A stretch of 64,000 nt of DNA from Earliella scabrosa (lineage: Eukaryota; Basidiomycota; Agaricomycetes; Polyporales; Polyporaceae), in contig JABYQQ010000016.1 of the NCBI GenBank assembly GCA_022605405.1, positions 1,054,001-1,118,000 on the forward strand, given 5' to 3'. A program made the position numbers and the translations under genes. Each line of letters opens with the position of its first letter. Positions within the stretch are counted from its first letter, which is position 1. The notes under the pieces were generated by a model that made no database searches, had not been told where the DNA came from, and was given only the letters and a program-made list of their open reading frames with translations. Shown here piece after piece: positions 1 through 11,601 of the stretch.

Positions 1-1150
1 AAACGCACGGGGTTCAAGATGATGCGCTTCTTGCCGTCAATCACGTTCTGCGTCTGTTGGCACGAAAGCATGCCTATCCCAGCAGAGAAACCGCGTCAGA
101 CCCAAGATCCCGCGTCCCACACCAACGCAACGCAAACGCCGCACGCACCCTCGACCGGCTTGCAGTCAAACGCAGCCGCGATCTTCGCGACCGCGTCCGT
201 GACGGCCCAGTTCTTGTTCCCGACCTTGACGAGCCGCTGGACGACCTCGGCCGCGGTCCACGCCGCCTGGAGCACGTCCGCCTTGCGGCCCGTGACGGGC
301 TCGGACGCGGACGCGCCGACGACGAGCGTCTCCGCGCTCACGGCCGCGTAGCCGTCGATGTGCGCGCCGAGGTGGAGCTTGACGAGGTCGCCCTTTGCGA
401 GCGCCTGGCTCGCGGACGGGTCCTTCTCGAGCGGGGAAAAGTGCGCGACGGTGTTGTTTACGGAGACGCAGGTTGGGAAGGCGATGCCTGGATGATCGGT
501 TCCGGGGGGTTGCGCGATCAGAGGGTGGGTGGATGGGTGAGATCCGAGGAGAGGGAAGGAGGGGAGGGGAGGGAGGAGGTTAGCAAGTGTTGACGCCGCC
601 AAAAAAGTTGCGCAAGCGGTTGACGGGTGGCGTTTGACACGGGCAGAGGGGAGTGCACCAAGCACAAGCACACGCACGAACATCAACACCTCTCCCAAGC
701 AGCGAACGCAGAACGCGGAGGAGGACGCACCTTTGCTGACTTTGACGCCCTTGACGGACTTGTTGTACACCGCACCGGTGCCTGCCTCGAGCAGCTTGTC
801 GCCCTCGACGCACAGATCGTACACCTTCGCGCCCTCGACGCAGAGCGAGACCAGCTTCTTCATCACGTTGTTCACGATCTCCGCCGCGGTCTGCTCGTCC
901 GTGGTGCGTCCATGATCGTGGTGCGTGCAGTACGCGAAATCGCGACCCAAGAAGATGGACCGAAAAGCAGAGACACAGACACTCGGTCAGCTAGACTGCC
1001 GCGTCCACCGTGAAAGCTGGAACAGTCGCGCCTCCACGCGCCGCCTGCCCCGCCCGCACTAGCACGCACCTTGTATTTTGTGAAGTCGGCGGCGGCGGTG
1101 GACGGCGCCTCCTCGGGCTTCGGGGCGTCGGTCTTCGCTGGCTCGGACAT
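1..1150 (-). CDS. PA2G4/EBP1-like protein (methionine-aminopeptidase fold), 3' end outside the window
   Basis: Partial gene. Exons 1150-1070, 890-731, 487-149 and 73 to about 10, where another GTGCGT donor follows; all join in phase. The protein starts MSEPAKTDAPK and runs into a pita-bread-fold N-terminus with TAAEIVNNVMKKLVSLCVEG, then GIAFPTCVSVNNTVAHFSP and KGDLVKLHLGAHIDGYA. This is the order found in human PA2G4/EBP1 and S. pombe 42-kDa nuclear protein Cdb4. Family members have the methionine aminopeptidase fold but have lost the metal ligands; they bind ribosomes and RNA and affect growth. The last visible residues, QNVIDGKKRIILNP, also match the family. The start is the first ATG in frame with a GT-bounded intron after 27 codons. 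Family identity is confident; the cellular role is inferred from homologues. Confidence 0.9.
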
Positions 1151-1692
1151 CGTCTCTCGGGGTCGAATGTTTGAGTGCTCGGTGTTGGCAAGCTGGCGGA
1201 GAAGGAGGAGAAGGATGGGGGTGGATGGGAGGGAGTGTGGGGGAATTGCGCGGGCGCGTCGTCGACTCGAAGCCCTTTCTTCCGTCGAGATCAATCTAAT
1301 CTGCAAACGCTCCCAAATCGGGAAACGTCTGCGGTCGGAGCACGCGACTTGAGCTTGAGCTTGGATTCTGGAAGTTTGAACCACAACAGCTTGGGATGGT
1401 TGAGAGATGCTATGTAGTGCATTTGTGTCTGGGTGAGATGCGAGCAGGGTCTTAAATCAAGAACATGGTCGACGTCTAGCTAGCTAAGTGCTACCGCCAT
1501 GATGCAGTGGATGGGAGCGGGGGTGGGTATCCTCTCTATCTCAAGGTCTCAAGCCTTCAAGAACTCGAGCAAGTAAGTAGATATATGGAGCACGTCTGCG
1601 AAAGAACCATCGCTCGCGGTGATCGCCCGTGTCTACATCTCACGATGCCCAACGTCGTGTGTATCGTGTGTCGTACTACGGTACGCATCATC
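1151..1692. other. Intergenic: EBP1 promoter and 3' flank of the methyltransferase gene
   Basis: No supported coding exon on either strand. It should hold the upstream region of the EBP1-like gene and the 3' untranslated region of the methyltransferase gene, both read leftwards. I see no repeat or RNA gene. Confidence 0.5.
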
Positions 1693-4182
1693 CTATTCAT
1701 GCATGGGCTTCCGAGCTGTCAAGCCGCGCATTGCCCGGCAGAGCGCGGCGCTGTCGGGGTCCGATGTATCAGGCCCCGGGTTTAACGACTGGCGCCCTCG
1801 TTTGCTCTGCGCCTTGGAGGAGTGGACCGAACCGGGGCGCAGGCTGTCGCCGTCTGGGTCTTTCCAGTTTAGCTGCGACATGTGCCCACGGACGCCCATC
1901 CGGTCCTTCATGTCCCTGTTCGACAAAAGCAAAGAAAAGAGATCGTCAGGTCAACCCAAACGCGCGCGTTCAAACCGAGACAAAAGAGACACGCACTCCT
2001 CCCAGTCCTCCCAATTCCGGTCGAACTCGTCCCGGAGCTCGTCCTTTGGCGGCTCGCCACGCGCAGGGTATCCGCCCTCGTCCTCGACGTCCAACGTCTG
2101 GTACGCCTGCCAGATCGCCTCCTTGCACGCCGTGATGAGGCGGACCTGCCGCGCGAGGTGCAGCTTGTTCCACTTCTTCACCGTCGCCACGGGTGGCCGC
2201 TGCCGGAGCGCGGCCGAGCTCTCCTTCCGCGACGCCGGCCCGTTGAGCTGCACGGCGCCGCTCCGCATCGCCTCCAGCCAGCGCAGGTGCGCTTCGTTCT
2301 CGTCCTCGCTCTCGAGCTCGGCATCCAGCTCGAATGCAGGGGAGGATAATGATGAGGGAGGGGGCAGGAGGACGCTCATCGTCGGGTGGACCTGTACTTG
2401 TGAGAACAGGGACGAGATGTAGAAGGGGAGCACCGTGAGCAGCTTGTGTGTGAGGAAACGCTGCCCGAGCATCTCCTCCCATGCGCGCTTGAGCTTTGCG
2501 TGGTCCTGCGCGAAGAGGTCTTGGGTCGAATCCGCGCGGGACGAGGAGGAGAGGGTGGAGTCGATGCTGACGCTTTGTGATATGCGATCGGTAGTGAAGA
2601 CCATGCTTGATGTGGACGCTGAGGATTGGGACTGGGTTGTCAGCGTGGTGAGCTTGCTAGCGGTGGAGTCGCTGCGGTTGCGTTCGCCTGATGCTCGACG
2701 GATGCTGACTGTGCGGACGTTGGAGCGCCGATCTACTTCGGGTAAGCGTGTTCGCCCCGCGGGGAAGAGTAGGTCCTCTTCGATGACCTTCGCTGCAGTC
2801 AGTAATTGGAGGTGTGTCGAAACAAAATATACCCACCTCAAGAACACCTCCGGGCTTCAATATTCGATAGCACTCCTGCGAAAAGCAGCGGGTTAGACAT
2901 TGGTGTCGAATTCATAGTGGCAAGAGGTTACGAGATGATGAACAGGGCTTATGGCTGGACAGCACCATCCCACTGATTTAACATTACCCAAACGGTGATG
3001 ATCTGCCTTTCTGGGGGGCCTGAGCGCAAACAGATCACAATGATCAATCTAACGCACTCAAGTACACTCGGTACCTGTTTGCCTATGCAACTTCTCCCGC
3101 GAACACAACCAATAGTGACCGGGCAGGAACGCCGGAGTATGTACAATGTACATCACTGGATGAAGCTGACTCACGCGGATGCTGAGCACCGATTACATAG
3201 TGGTCAATGCAACGTCAACTTCGGGGACGCGTAACTCATCCGTGGTCGCTTGCAAGGCTCAATGGGAATTCGGGTCGTTACATTACGTGTTGGCTGTCCC
3301 TCTCAATGACCTATGTACGGCTCCATAATAAAGAGTATGAAGTCATTGAGAGGGAAGACAACGTCCAACAGATAGGGGGTCTCGCTAACAATACATACCT
3401 CCAGGAGCTCTTGCCAAGAGTCTTCGGGCACTTCGAGCCCGATGCAACATATCCGGACGAGATCAAAGTGATCAGACTCGAACGGGAGAGGCTCGAGGCT
3501 ATCGAGGAGCGAGCAAGGGCGCAAAAGTCAGCGCGACGTTGCGCGGCGAGTGTGCATTGAGCTGCAGTGCTCACAAGTCACCGTGGGCCCATTTGATGCG
3601 CTTGGAGAGATCTCTGTACTCGATTCCGAGATTGGCTTGAGTCAGGTCGGGCTGGACGTCGCGGAGGTCAAAACCGACGAAATCGGTGCCCTATACATTG
3701 ATGCCGACGCTAGCATGGTAACGATCGCTCGCATGCGGAGATGGAGACGAGGACTAACCGACCACGATTTGGCAGCCTCGATTACCCACAGGCCGCTGCC
3801 GCACCCGAGGTCGAGCACAGTCTGCGGAGGCTCGCTGAACTCGTGCATGGAGACACCGAGGGAGATCTTCTTGATAAACTGGCAGTTCCAGTCATCGCTG
3901 GGAGGGCGGGTGGAAGTTCAATAGGGGGCGGAAGGACGGATCGGGCAAGTCGAGGGAGGTCGCGGAGGAGGATTGGGACGAGGAACGGGGCTAAATTGAG
4001 CGTGGTCGGGATGACCATGTCGAATCAAGTAGCACTCACCCGACCAAGAGGTCCTTGTGAAATTGGACTGGGCTAACCCCTCCTGCCTGGCGGCGCTTCT
4101 CTGCGCGCTGCCTGGCGAGCTCGTCCTGGACGTCGCGGCTGACGCCGTTCTGGGGCTTGATGCGGGTCGGGGCGACGGTCAT
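1693..4182 (-). CDS. Class I SAM-dependent methyltransferase
   Basis: Exons 4182-4040, 3897-3759, 3690-3575, 3498-3399, 2875-2837, 2787-1997 and 1915-1693; about 516 aa and phase-consistent. Motif I is VLDLGCGSGLWVIEAA. Motif II is in DFVGFDLRDVQ, motif IV/post-I in GDFLEPLPFESDHFDLV, and post-II in RILKPGGVLEVIEEDLLFP. A 100-residue Ser/Thr-rich linker follows, then a conserved segment with LLTVLPFYISSLFSQVQVHP. The domain order matches basidiomycete methyltransferases of unassigned substrate; no metabolic gene neighbours it, so the substrate is unknown. Two oddities: the intron 3398-2876 is 523 nt against 50-140 elsewhere, and the first intron (4039-3898) contains a protein-like reading frame, so the N-terminal junction is less sure. 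The start ATG has a good context (ACCATGA). Confidence 0.8.
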
Positions 4183-4500
4183 GGTGCGCGAGGGCCGCCT
4201 GGGCGTCGACGAGAGGGACAAGATGCTCGAGCTCACTCGGAACAGGCCTGTGTCGCGTGGGGGCCTCCGGCGGTGGGATTTTCGCTGATGCTTCGCAGAG
4301 ATGTGCCACCCAGCTCTCCGCGGTTTACTTGCGATTACAGCCAAACCGTGGGCTGCCCACAGAGAGGACCCAGTGATCTGCGCTCGCCCCGGCCGTTTCG
4401 AGTGCTCTCCGCGCCGCCCTCCGACCCGGCGCCTCTCCCGGCACTCTCCCGACGCCTCCCACTGCCCACCGCCCGCGCCGGCGCTTCTCTCCGCCACGCC

Positions 4501-5106
4501 ATGAACTCGTCTCTCGCCCTCGCCCGACGTGCAGCCCTCCGAGCGAGGGCTGCCCCCCGTCTCAGGCACTATGTCGCCCCCGCCGCCACCCAGGCCCCTG
4601 CGCCCACCACCCCCGCACCGATGACCACCACCATGCCCCCGGACGACGACCCGCAGCTCGCCGACTACCCCCGCCTGCCGTTCGTCTCCAAACAGACCCG
4701 CCCGGCGCGTGGATGGGAGGACATGCAGTTCCGGAGGAACTTTGGTGAAACGGTGCGCGTGCCACGATCCACGCTCGTGTAGTCGTCGAGCTGTCTGACG
4801 CCAGAGCAGCTGCACGAGCAAGAGGAAGTGCTCTCCATGTGGGGCCCCGATGTCCCCGTCGTGCCCCCCCAAACTGCGGCGCGTTGGTTCTCCATCGCCG
4901 TCCTGGGCTTCGTCAGCTTTGGGGTCCTGTGCAACTACGCACACCCGGAGATTCCTGCTATCCGTCGCGAGTACCCGTTCTCAGGATTGGTGTCCGAGCT
5001 TGGGGGATACGAGGAGAACCAGGTGCGTAGGATCGGTATCGTCAGTGGACATATGCTTACTTTGATACAGGCCAGGGTAGAGCAAGATACTGAAGCGGAC
5101 GAATAG
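4501..5106 (+). CDS. NADH:ubiquinone oxidoreductase subunit, NDUFB8-like
   Basis: Exons 4501-4752, 4810-5022 and 5071-5106 give 166 aa. The N-terminus (MNSSLALARRAALRARAAPR) is rich in Ala and Arg with no acidic residue, as in a mitochondrial presequence. It is followed by DYPRLPFVSKQTRPARGWED and FRRNFGETLHEQEEVLSMWG, the conserved NDUFB8/ASHI block, then one hydrophobic segment (about residues 106-125, WFSIAVLGFVSFGVLCNYAH) and a charged tail. The subunit lies in the membrane arm of complex I in the inner mitochondrial membrane. The gene starts 318 bp from the methyltransferase start, on the opposite strand, and converges on Rad2 (157 bp between stops). Identification rests on the conserved block and the single membrane helix. 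Confidence 0.85.
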
Positions 5107-5262
5107 ACGTGTATGAATGCTCTGCTTGCTGTCGTCCAAATCCATTTTGCGTTGTTCTCCGATTGGTTTGAACGCTTCAAAGCAAACGCAAGTATTATAG
5201 CTACACACGAATCGAATATACAAGGATAAGTTACATGTGGTCAGAGATGGTGGATAGCACCG

Positions 5263-8200
5263 TCAATCGAGAGCTCCCTCTGCCTGAGACTGTCCATCGT
5301 TAACCTCTTCGCTAGGCTGCGGGGGTCTGTACACCGGTCGTGGTTTCGGACGAGGTCGCAAGCCCAGTTCGGCCCGACTAGGAGCGGGCACATTTGCGTC
5401 GTTGGTGGGAGGCTGCTCTTCAGCAGCAAAATCCTCATCGTCCTCGCTCTCCGACGGGGTCCGCTCCCGTTTCCTAGACGAGCGTTTCCCTCCCCGCCCG
5501 CGTCCTCTCCCTCTTCCCGAGCCTCTGCCTCCCCTTGCACCGCTCGCAGCGCTTTCTTCGCCATTCGCCTTTGCTTTGCCCTTCTTGCCCTTGCTCTTGC
5601 TATCATCACTCTTCTTCCTCCTCTTTGCCGGCCTTGACGGCCCTGCGCCGCCCGAGTCCACATCGCTCCCTCCCCCTTCTCCGATCTCGTCTCCGTCGGC
5701 ATCCCCGCTCGGAGTGCTGGTGTTGTGGAGCCGCGCTTGTTGCTTGCGGAAATCCGACACGACCTGCTGCAGGCGCTTGCTCGCGTACGCTTGTCGTTTG
5801 CGGGGCGCCGCGTTCGCACCCACCGGGAGGTCGAAGAAGCCGACGAGGTTGCCCTGCATCGTCGAGGACGCGTTCTGCGGATGTCATAGCATGGGCGTTC
5901 GTGAATTGTGAATGAGATCGTAGCAGAGGGTGAGCGCACCTGGGACCGCTTGTTCATCTTGCGGATGATGGGCAGGAGCAGGTCGTCGACCTTCACTTGG
6001 TCCCAGCCGAGCTCAGAGTTGAGGAAGCTAGAGTGAAGGAGAACGACGGAGCGTGAGGTCGTGTACCTGTGGGCACGTTCGGAGGGTGGCGTACCTTCGG
6101 AGGGCATCCAGGTCAGGCATGCCCCACTTGAAAGGTTCTGTCGACTCATCCACAGTCGGATGGTAGTACGCGTCTCTCTGTTGTGGTCGATTACTCAGCC
6201 AGACCTACGAGCGACGACGGTGCGTGCAAGGCTTACGACGGCTGCATTGGGCCATTCCGCAGGCAAGTAGAGGTCCTTGAATTTCTTCTTCTGCTCAGCA
6301 CACCCGTCGTCAGCTCCGACCTCACCACCAATCCAAGTGTAAAGGAAGCTCACGAAACGCTTGCGGAACCGCGTCGCGCTCTCCTCCGGCCTGTCCCGCC
6401 CGCTCTGCACCTTCGTCCACCACGCCTTGAACTTATGCAGCCCATCCTGTCCAGGAAACTCGCTCAGGAGCTCCATCGCGACGACGGGGCCGACGCCGGG
6501 GAGGCCCTCGGTGTAGTCGCTCCCGAGGAGGTACGCGAGGCGGACGAGCTTGTCGCGGTCGAGGCCGAGCTCGCGGTCGAGGTCGGCGAGGAGGAAGCAC
6601 TCGACGGTCTTGGACTGGTTGAACATGTTCTTGAGCACGCGCGCGCCGCCGAAGAGGAAGACGTCCGAGTCGTCCGTGATGATCCCGTCGACGAGCCCCA
6701 GTGAGAGCAGCGCGGCGCACTGCGCCTCGGCCTCCATCGGCGCGGTGATGTACGGGATGCCGAACAGGCGGAGCATGATCTGTGTGCGGAAGGTTGGGGT
6801 CATGTCAGTATTGGTGTGCGCGAGCCTCGGAGAAACGACACGGGGGGGAAGGGTGAGGGGGAGACTGACCATGATCTGCGAGATCATCTGCTGGGTGATG
6901 TCCTCCGAGTCGCGCATCGCGCTCTTCTTCTGCTTGTTCAGTTCGCGGATCTCGTCGTCGATCTCCCGCCGCACGGCGTCGATGTCCTTGCCCTTCACCT
7001 GCGAGAGAAAGCGCGTGTACTCGTCCTCCTCCGCGTTCGGGTCCATTTCCTGCGCCGCGTCCCAGCTCTCTTGCTCCGGCGCGGCGGCGGACGGTCCCGC
7101 GGTCGGACTGGGAGAGCGCGACCATCGCGTCTCGCCTGGTTCGGGCTCGGAGTCAGATGAAGGTTCTTGTTCTTTCGCGGCTCGCGGCTCTGGAGCCCGC
7201 GGAGGAGTGGAAGGGGCGGGGTTAAGCGGCTCGCTCGTCGGCCGGGAGTCCGGAGGCACTGAAGCTGAAGCACTGGGCTTGGGGGATGGAGCCCCCGTAC
7301 TGAGACGGGTCGAGGAGAGCGAGGAATGGATGTCGACATGTGCCGTGGAATCCGCCAAAGTCTGATCTGTAGAAACCCGACTGATAGCAGGAGGAGCTTC
7401 CAGGACCTCGACCTCTTCCATGTCATCGTCGGATTCCAAGTCAACACTGATCGACTGTGTGGTGGGATGTGCATCTCCGGGAACAGGAGGCTCTGGAGTA
7501 GGTCCTGGCGGGCTCGGTTGAACGAGAGCCAAGTCTTCTTGTCGTGGCGGAGAAGGTTCGAGGACGGACACGTACTCCATGTCATCCTCCTCGGATTCAG
7601 AAGGCATCAGTATGGAAGACTCCACAGGCTGGACCGATGGCTTGACGGTGGTTGGCGCAGAATCCTGCGGGAGAAGAAGACTGGGAACTCCAAACGCCGA
7701 CGAGCTCGAAGATCCCTTGGTCTTCGATAGCGGAGGGCGACGTGGACCGGCTCCTGCAATCGACAAAGCCGTTTCAAGCCGTGTCGGAGAGGCGTATAGG
7801 TCCTCGTCATCAGACTCGTCGCTCACTGCGTGGAATTGCTGAGAGCGGCGGAGGTCGGGAGTAGCCCGTACACCAGACCCAGACCGAGAAGACTCGCCAT
7901 TCTTGACTAAGGAAGGTGTGTATGAATGACTCGTCCTTGATTCCTCTATAGCTCGTCGAAGGTTGGCTTCTTCTTCCAACTCGATAGATTCCTGCATGGC
8001 GAACTCTAGCTCTGGGTCGTGGCCAGTATCCATGCCATCTTCGACTTGTGGCAACAGCTCATCGTCGTCGGGCTCGAACAACGGCCTGGAGTTGCGCTTC
8101 CTCGTAACTCTTGTTGTTAGAGGGGCGTGTTTCCTGGGCGTGTACCGTGCGGCGAGTGCGGTCAAGGTTTGTTCACGACGATACTCTCTCAAATCCGGAT

Positions 8201-9559
8201 CGTATGGCTCGGCAGCGTTCGATACACTGGAAGCAAATCAGCATACGTAGCTGAGACATGAGTGTTGAGGCGCACATAGGTACATCTTCCATGTCGTCAT
8301 CGTCCTCGTCGCTCTCCACCGGCGCAGGTGCAGGGTCGATCTCGATAGGCTTCGAAGCTGTCCCCTCATCACGAATACCTAGCACCCAGCCACCCTCCGC
8401 ACCTTCATTCTTTACCAGCACATATTCTTTGTTCCGCTCGCTCGCTATCCTTACTGGGATAGTGATGTGAGCTTTACCGATGCTGTCGGTCGTCACAAGC
8501 AGTTGCTGAGTCAGAGAGTTGCGCTGTTTGAGGTTCTTGATTTGCTCTTTCGAGAAATCCATCGGTGTCTTCGCATTTCTGAGCATGCTCTGCAGACGCT
8601 TGTATGAAGTCTGTCGGGATTTGAGGCGCAAGTCGCCGATGACCTCATATTGAACTTCCGTCGGGAGCTCGCGAAATGCAGGGGATGATACGTCGAAATC
8701 CTCCGGGCGCATTTCCTCGATGAACGTTCGCAACTCTTCTTCAGTGGCCAGCCTTGGGTCCGGAGCAGCAGAAGCGGTAGCCTTAGCCACGACCTCATCC
8801 ATGTTTACCTCCGGCAGCTTGTACGGATCGTGGTCGCGCCAGCGAGCCTTCTTGGATGAAGAAGGTGGCGTTGGCTGACCAGTCTCAGCAGTGGCCTCTT
8901 TAGCTGGCGTCTTGAGTATAGGCCGAGTACTGGTGAGGTCTTCAAGATAGACAGTGTTCTCGTCTATGCGACCTGGGGGCGGCTTGCCTTTGCCTTTGCT
9001 TTTGGAACCAGAACTGGGGAACATGCATGTCATGGTAGTCCTTTACGGCTGCCCTTGTGGTTCGAGACGTACAGGGTTGAAATAGCATGATCCAAGGCTT
9101 CGCGACGCATGTGAGCTGCCAGCAGTCTCTCAGCAACCTTTGCATGACTCGCCGCAGCGCCGCTCTTCTTCTTCTTGCGGTCTGCCTACACATCTCCTCT
9201 ATATCGTTACTCAGCGGTAAACCAGTTGGGAGGACGCACGATTGTGGCCATCTTCAGCGCAGGGGCGCCACCGTCAAACACAAAGACCGGCTTGATGCCA
9301 TAGAAGAGCAACTTGCATATCCTCCTCAGGAAGCCTACGACATGAGCATTGACCAGTCCTCGTCCTTCCTTGTCCCGCATGGTGGCTTGGAACTGATATA
9401 TCCAGATGCTGGAGTCGATGGCCATGGACTTGCCTTCCATCGTCTCCAGCCTGTCCACTGGTGTCAGTGCACCTATCCACGCGTGGAATCATGAGGGGAA
9501 CCGTACAGGACAGGTCGGCCGACAGGGTCCAGGAGTTGCCAGAGGGACTTGACACCCAT
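5263..9559 (-). CDS. RAD2: DNA excision repair endonuclease Rad2/XPG
   Basis: Nine exons (9559-9507, 9450-9240, 9185-9073, 9013-8276, 8226-6870, 6779-6237, 6177-6095, 6027-5940, 5874-5263) encode 1265 aa, close to XPG size. The N region begins MGVKSLWQLLDPVGRPVLLE with MAIDSSIWIYQF and the metal-binding Asp in FVFDGGAP. A long acidic Ser-rich spacer separates it from the I region, which carries PMEAEAQCAALLSLGLVDGI, ITDDSDVFLFG and YLLGSDYTEGLPGVGPVVAM. These supply the acidic cluster of FEN1-family flap nucleases and the helix-hairpin-helix. The C-terminus is Lys/Arg- and Gly/Arg-rich, a probable nuclear-localisation and DNA-binding tail. The enzyme makes the 3' incision in nucleotide excision repair with TFIIH. 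The promoter is shared with Iws1. Very secure. Confidence 0.96.
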
Positions 9560-9864
9560 CTCGGTGTTCTTTCGTCGTGCCTACAGTTCCGCAAGACCCT
9601 AGAGAGCACACAGACAGACAAGACCATGAGAGTCAGAGGCGAAGTGAGTCTGGTCGGCAGGAGTGGCAGCGGTACCGGCAGTGGGTAAGCGCCTCTGGTA
9701 CAGACGCGTCGCGTGTATTAGTCACGCTCTCCATAGTTTCTCTTAAATTACCTCGCTTCTCATGGATAACGCCTTATTGCCTGTTTAGTCTTGAACTTGT
9801 GCTACGACGTCGCCGCCACCACTGTGACCATCCTCTGTTTGCCTCTCGTCTGGACCCTGTCAGT

Positions 9865-11199
9865 ATGTCGGAAAGAGAGGTGGGTCTCATTCAGACGTCG
9901 ATTTCAAGAAGTGGCTAACCAGACACAGCAACGCAAAGACGACCTGGCAGCAGCCATCTTCGGTCACTCCGACTCAGACCTCTCGTCCGACGAGGATGGT
10001 ACGTCTCGAGGTGTTGTATGACCCTAGGATGCCACTCACGAGGGTCACACAGACGACATCCCCCCGCGCCGGGACTCACCTCCGGCAGACGAATCCTCAG
10101 GCGACTCCGCAGACGAATACACTCACAAGAAACGCGCACCCAAACCGAAGCGGAGGACGAAGGCTAGAAAGGGCGAGGATGATGACGAGGAGCGTCCACA
10201 GAGGAAGCGCAAGCGTGCATCGAAGAAGAAGGCTCCGGAGGAGATTGACCTCAGCCAGTATCCACCTGAAATTGGTATGTGGTCCTCCTGTTGTCGAGCG
10301 TCCTCATCAACGCTCACATGCGTACAGCGAACAAGATGCGTATAGACATGCAGATTGAAGCCATTCTCAAACCGAAGAAAGGTTCAAGGCCAAAGAGAAA
10401 ACGCAAGGACGACGACGACGTACTGGACAGGTATGCCGATGAAGAAGTGTCCCGTCTCCGTGAAGCGATGCTCGCGGCCGCTGCAGACGATGAGCAGGCC
10501 AACAAGGAGAAGCTCCCTGCAACTGCCAAGCTACGGCTACTACCTCAGGTCATGGAGGTGCTACGCAAGTACGTGTCGTCGGCAGCATGAGTTGTATGGA
10601 CGTGATTCACATCAACCTGTAGGACATCCCTTGCCCAATCCATCATTGACAACAACCTCCTTGAAGGTGTGCGGAAGTGGCTAGAACCTCTCCCGGACAA
10701 GTCACTTCCCGCACTTGACATCCAAAAGGAGTTTTTCCCCATTCTCAAGAAGATGGAGTTCATCGACACGAACGTACTCAAGGAGTCGAGGCTTGGCCGC
10801 GTGATCCTTTTCTACACCAAATGCAAGCGTGTCACGCCTGATATCCAACGCGCCGCCAACGAACTCGTCTCGATATGGTCCCGTCCCATCATCAAGCGTT
10901 CTGCGTCCTACCGTGACCGCGTCATCCCTACTGCGCAGATCGACGCCGACGGCACAGGGGCGCGCGGTGGAGAACGCCTCAATGCCATCCTCGCACGGGC
11001 AAAAGAGAGCGACAAGAACCGTGTCAGGAAGAACGCTGTTATGATCCCACAGCGGGAACTGGGCAGCTACACCGTCGCGCCACGCTCCAATGCGGGTCTG
11101 GCACGGAACAATGTTCCGGTCGACGTGGATATTCAGCGACGAAAGCAGAACGCGGAGAGGCTCAAGAGTCTCACTCGGAAGCTGACGACGAAGTCGTGA
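9865..11199 (+). CDS. Transcription elongation factor Iws1/Spn1
   Basis: Exons 9865-9879 (a 15-nt first exon, MSERE), 9929-9998, 10053-10274, 10328-10568 and 10623-11199; 374 aa. The N-terminal third is acidic/Lys-rich and disordered. The middle is the TFIIS N-terminal-like (LW) domain: ILKPKKGSRPKRKRKDDDDV precedes KLRLLPQVMEVLRKTSLAQS, then LLEGVRKWLEPLPDKSLPAL and EFFPILKKMEFIDTNVLKES. Iws1 binds Spt6 and travels with RNA polymerase II, linking elongation to chromatin and mRNA processing. It is divergent from RAD2, with 305 bp between start codons. The start was chosen because it opens in phase with the splice chain and no earlier in-frame ATG lies near. Confidence 0.93.
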
Positions 11200-11601
11200 T
11201 CTGCTTTCTGTTTGGACATCCCCCCTGTCTCATGTCGTTTTGCGGTCAGTACTGTATCTACATCTGTAATTCTATCTCCAGCGACCCGTTCGCTTTCTCC
11301 GTGCTGATGCTTGCTGGAGTCACATCTCCTTGACACAACGGTTTGTCATCTTTGCTCATCATCCTTCGAGTCGCTCAGAGGTCGCACATCACTTGTGCGT
11401 GCAAAAGAATCGGGGCTCTCAGCTACACGAGTACTGACAACCGTGTGTATCGATCTAACCTCGATCTACGGATGAGAGGAACCTTCGTGCCGGGAGTCCG
11501 AAGCACACGCCGAGCCTCAGTGAGACACTCCACAACACGTGTGAGCACAGCTCAGCCTTTGCTTGCATGCACGCCTACTCACCCAGATATCAGAAATCGC
11601 T
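11200..11601. other. Intergenic: Iws1 3' flank and APH-like gene upstream region
   Basis: I found no firm exon here. The stretch may hold a 5' untranslated or N-terminal exon of the following kinase-like gene: a GTGAGC donor and a CAG acceptor bound a 50-nt interval near 11539-11586, but the phase upstream could not be resolved. Confidence 0.4.

Noticed and set aside
96..950. Long continuous minus-strand frame in the EBP1-like gene
   Set aside because: It reads through three introns; the family alignment requires splicing at 1069-891, 730-488 and 148-74.
4036..4944. 300-codon minus-strand frame opposite the complex I gene
   Set aside because: Arg/Gly-rich GC-driven frame without motifs; only its last 48 codons, from ATG 4182, belong to the methyltransferase.
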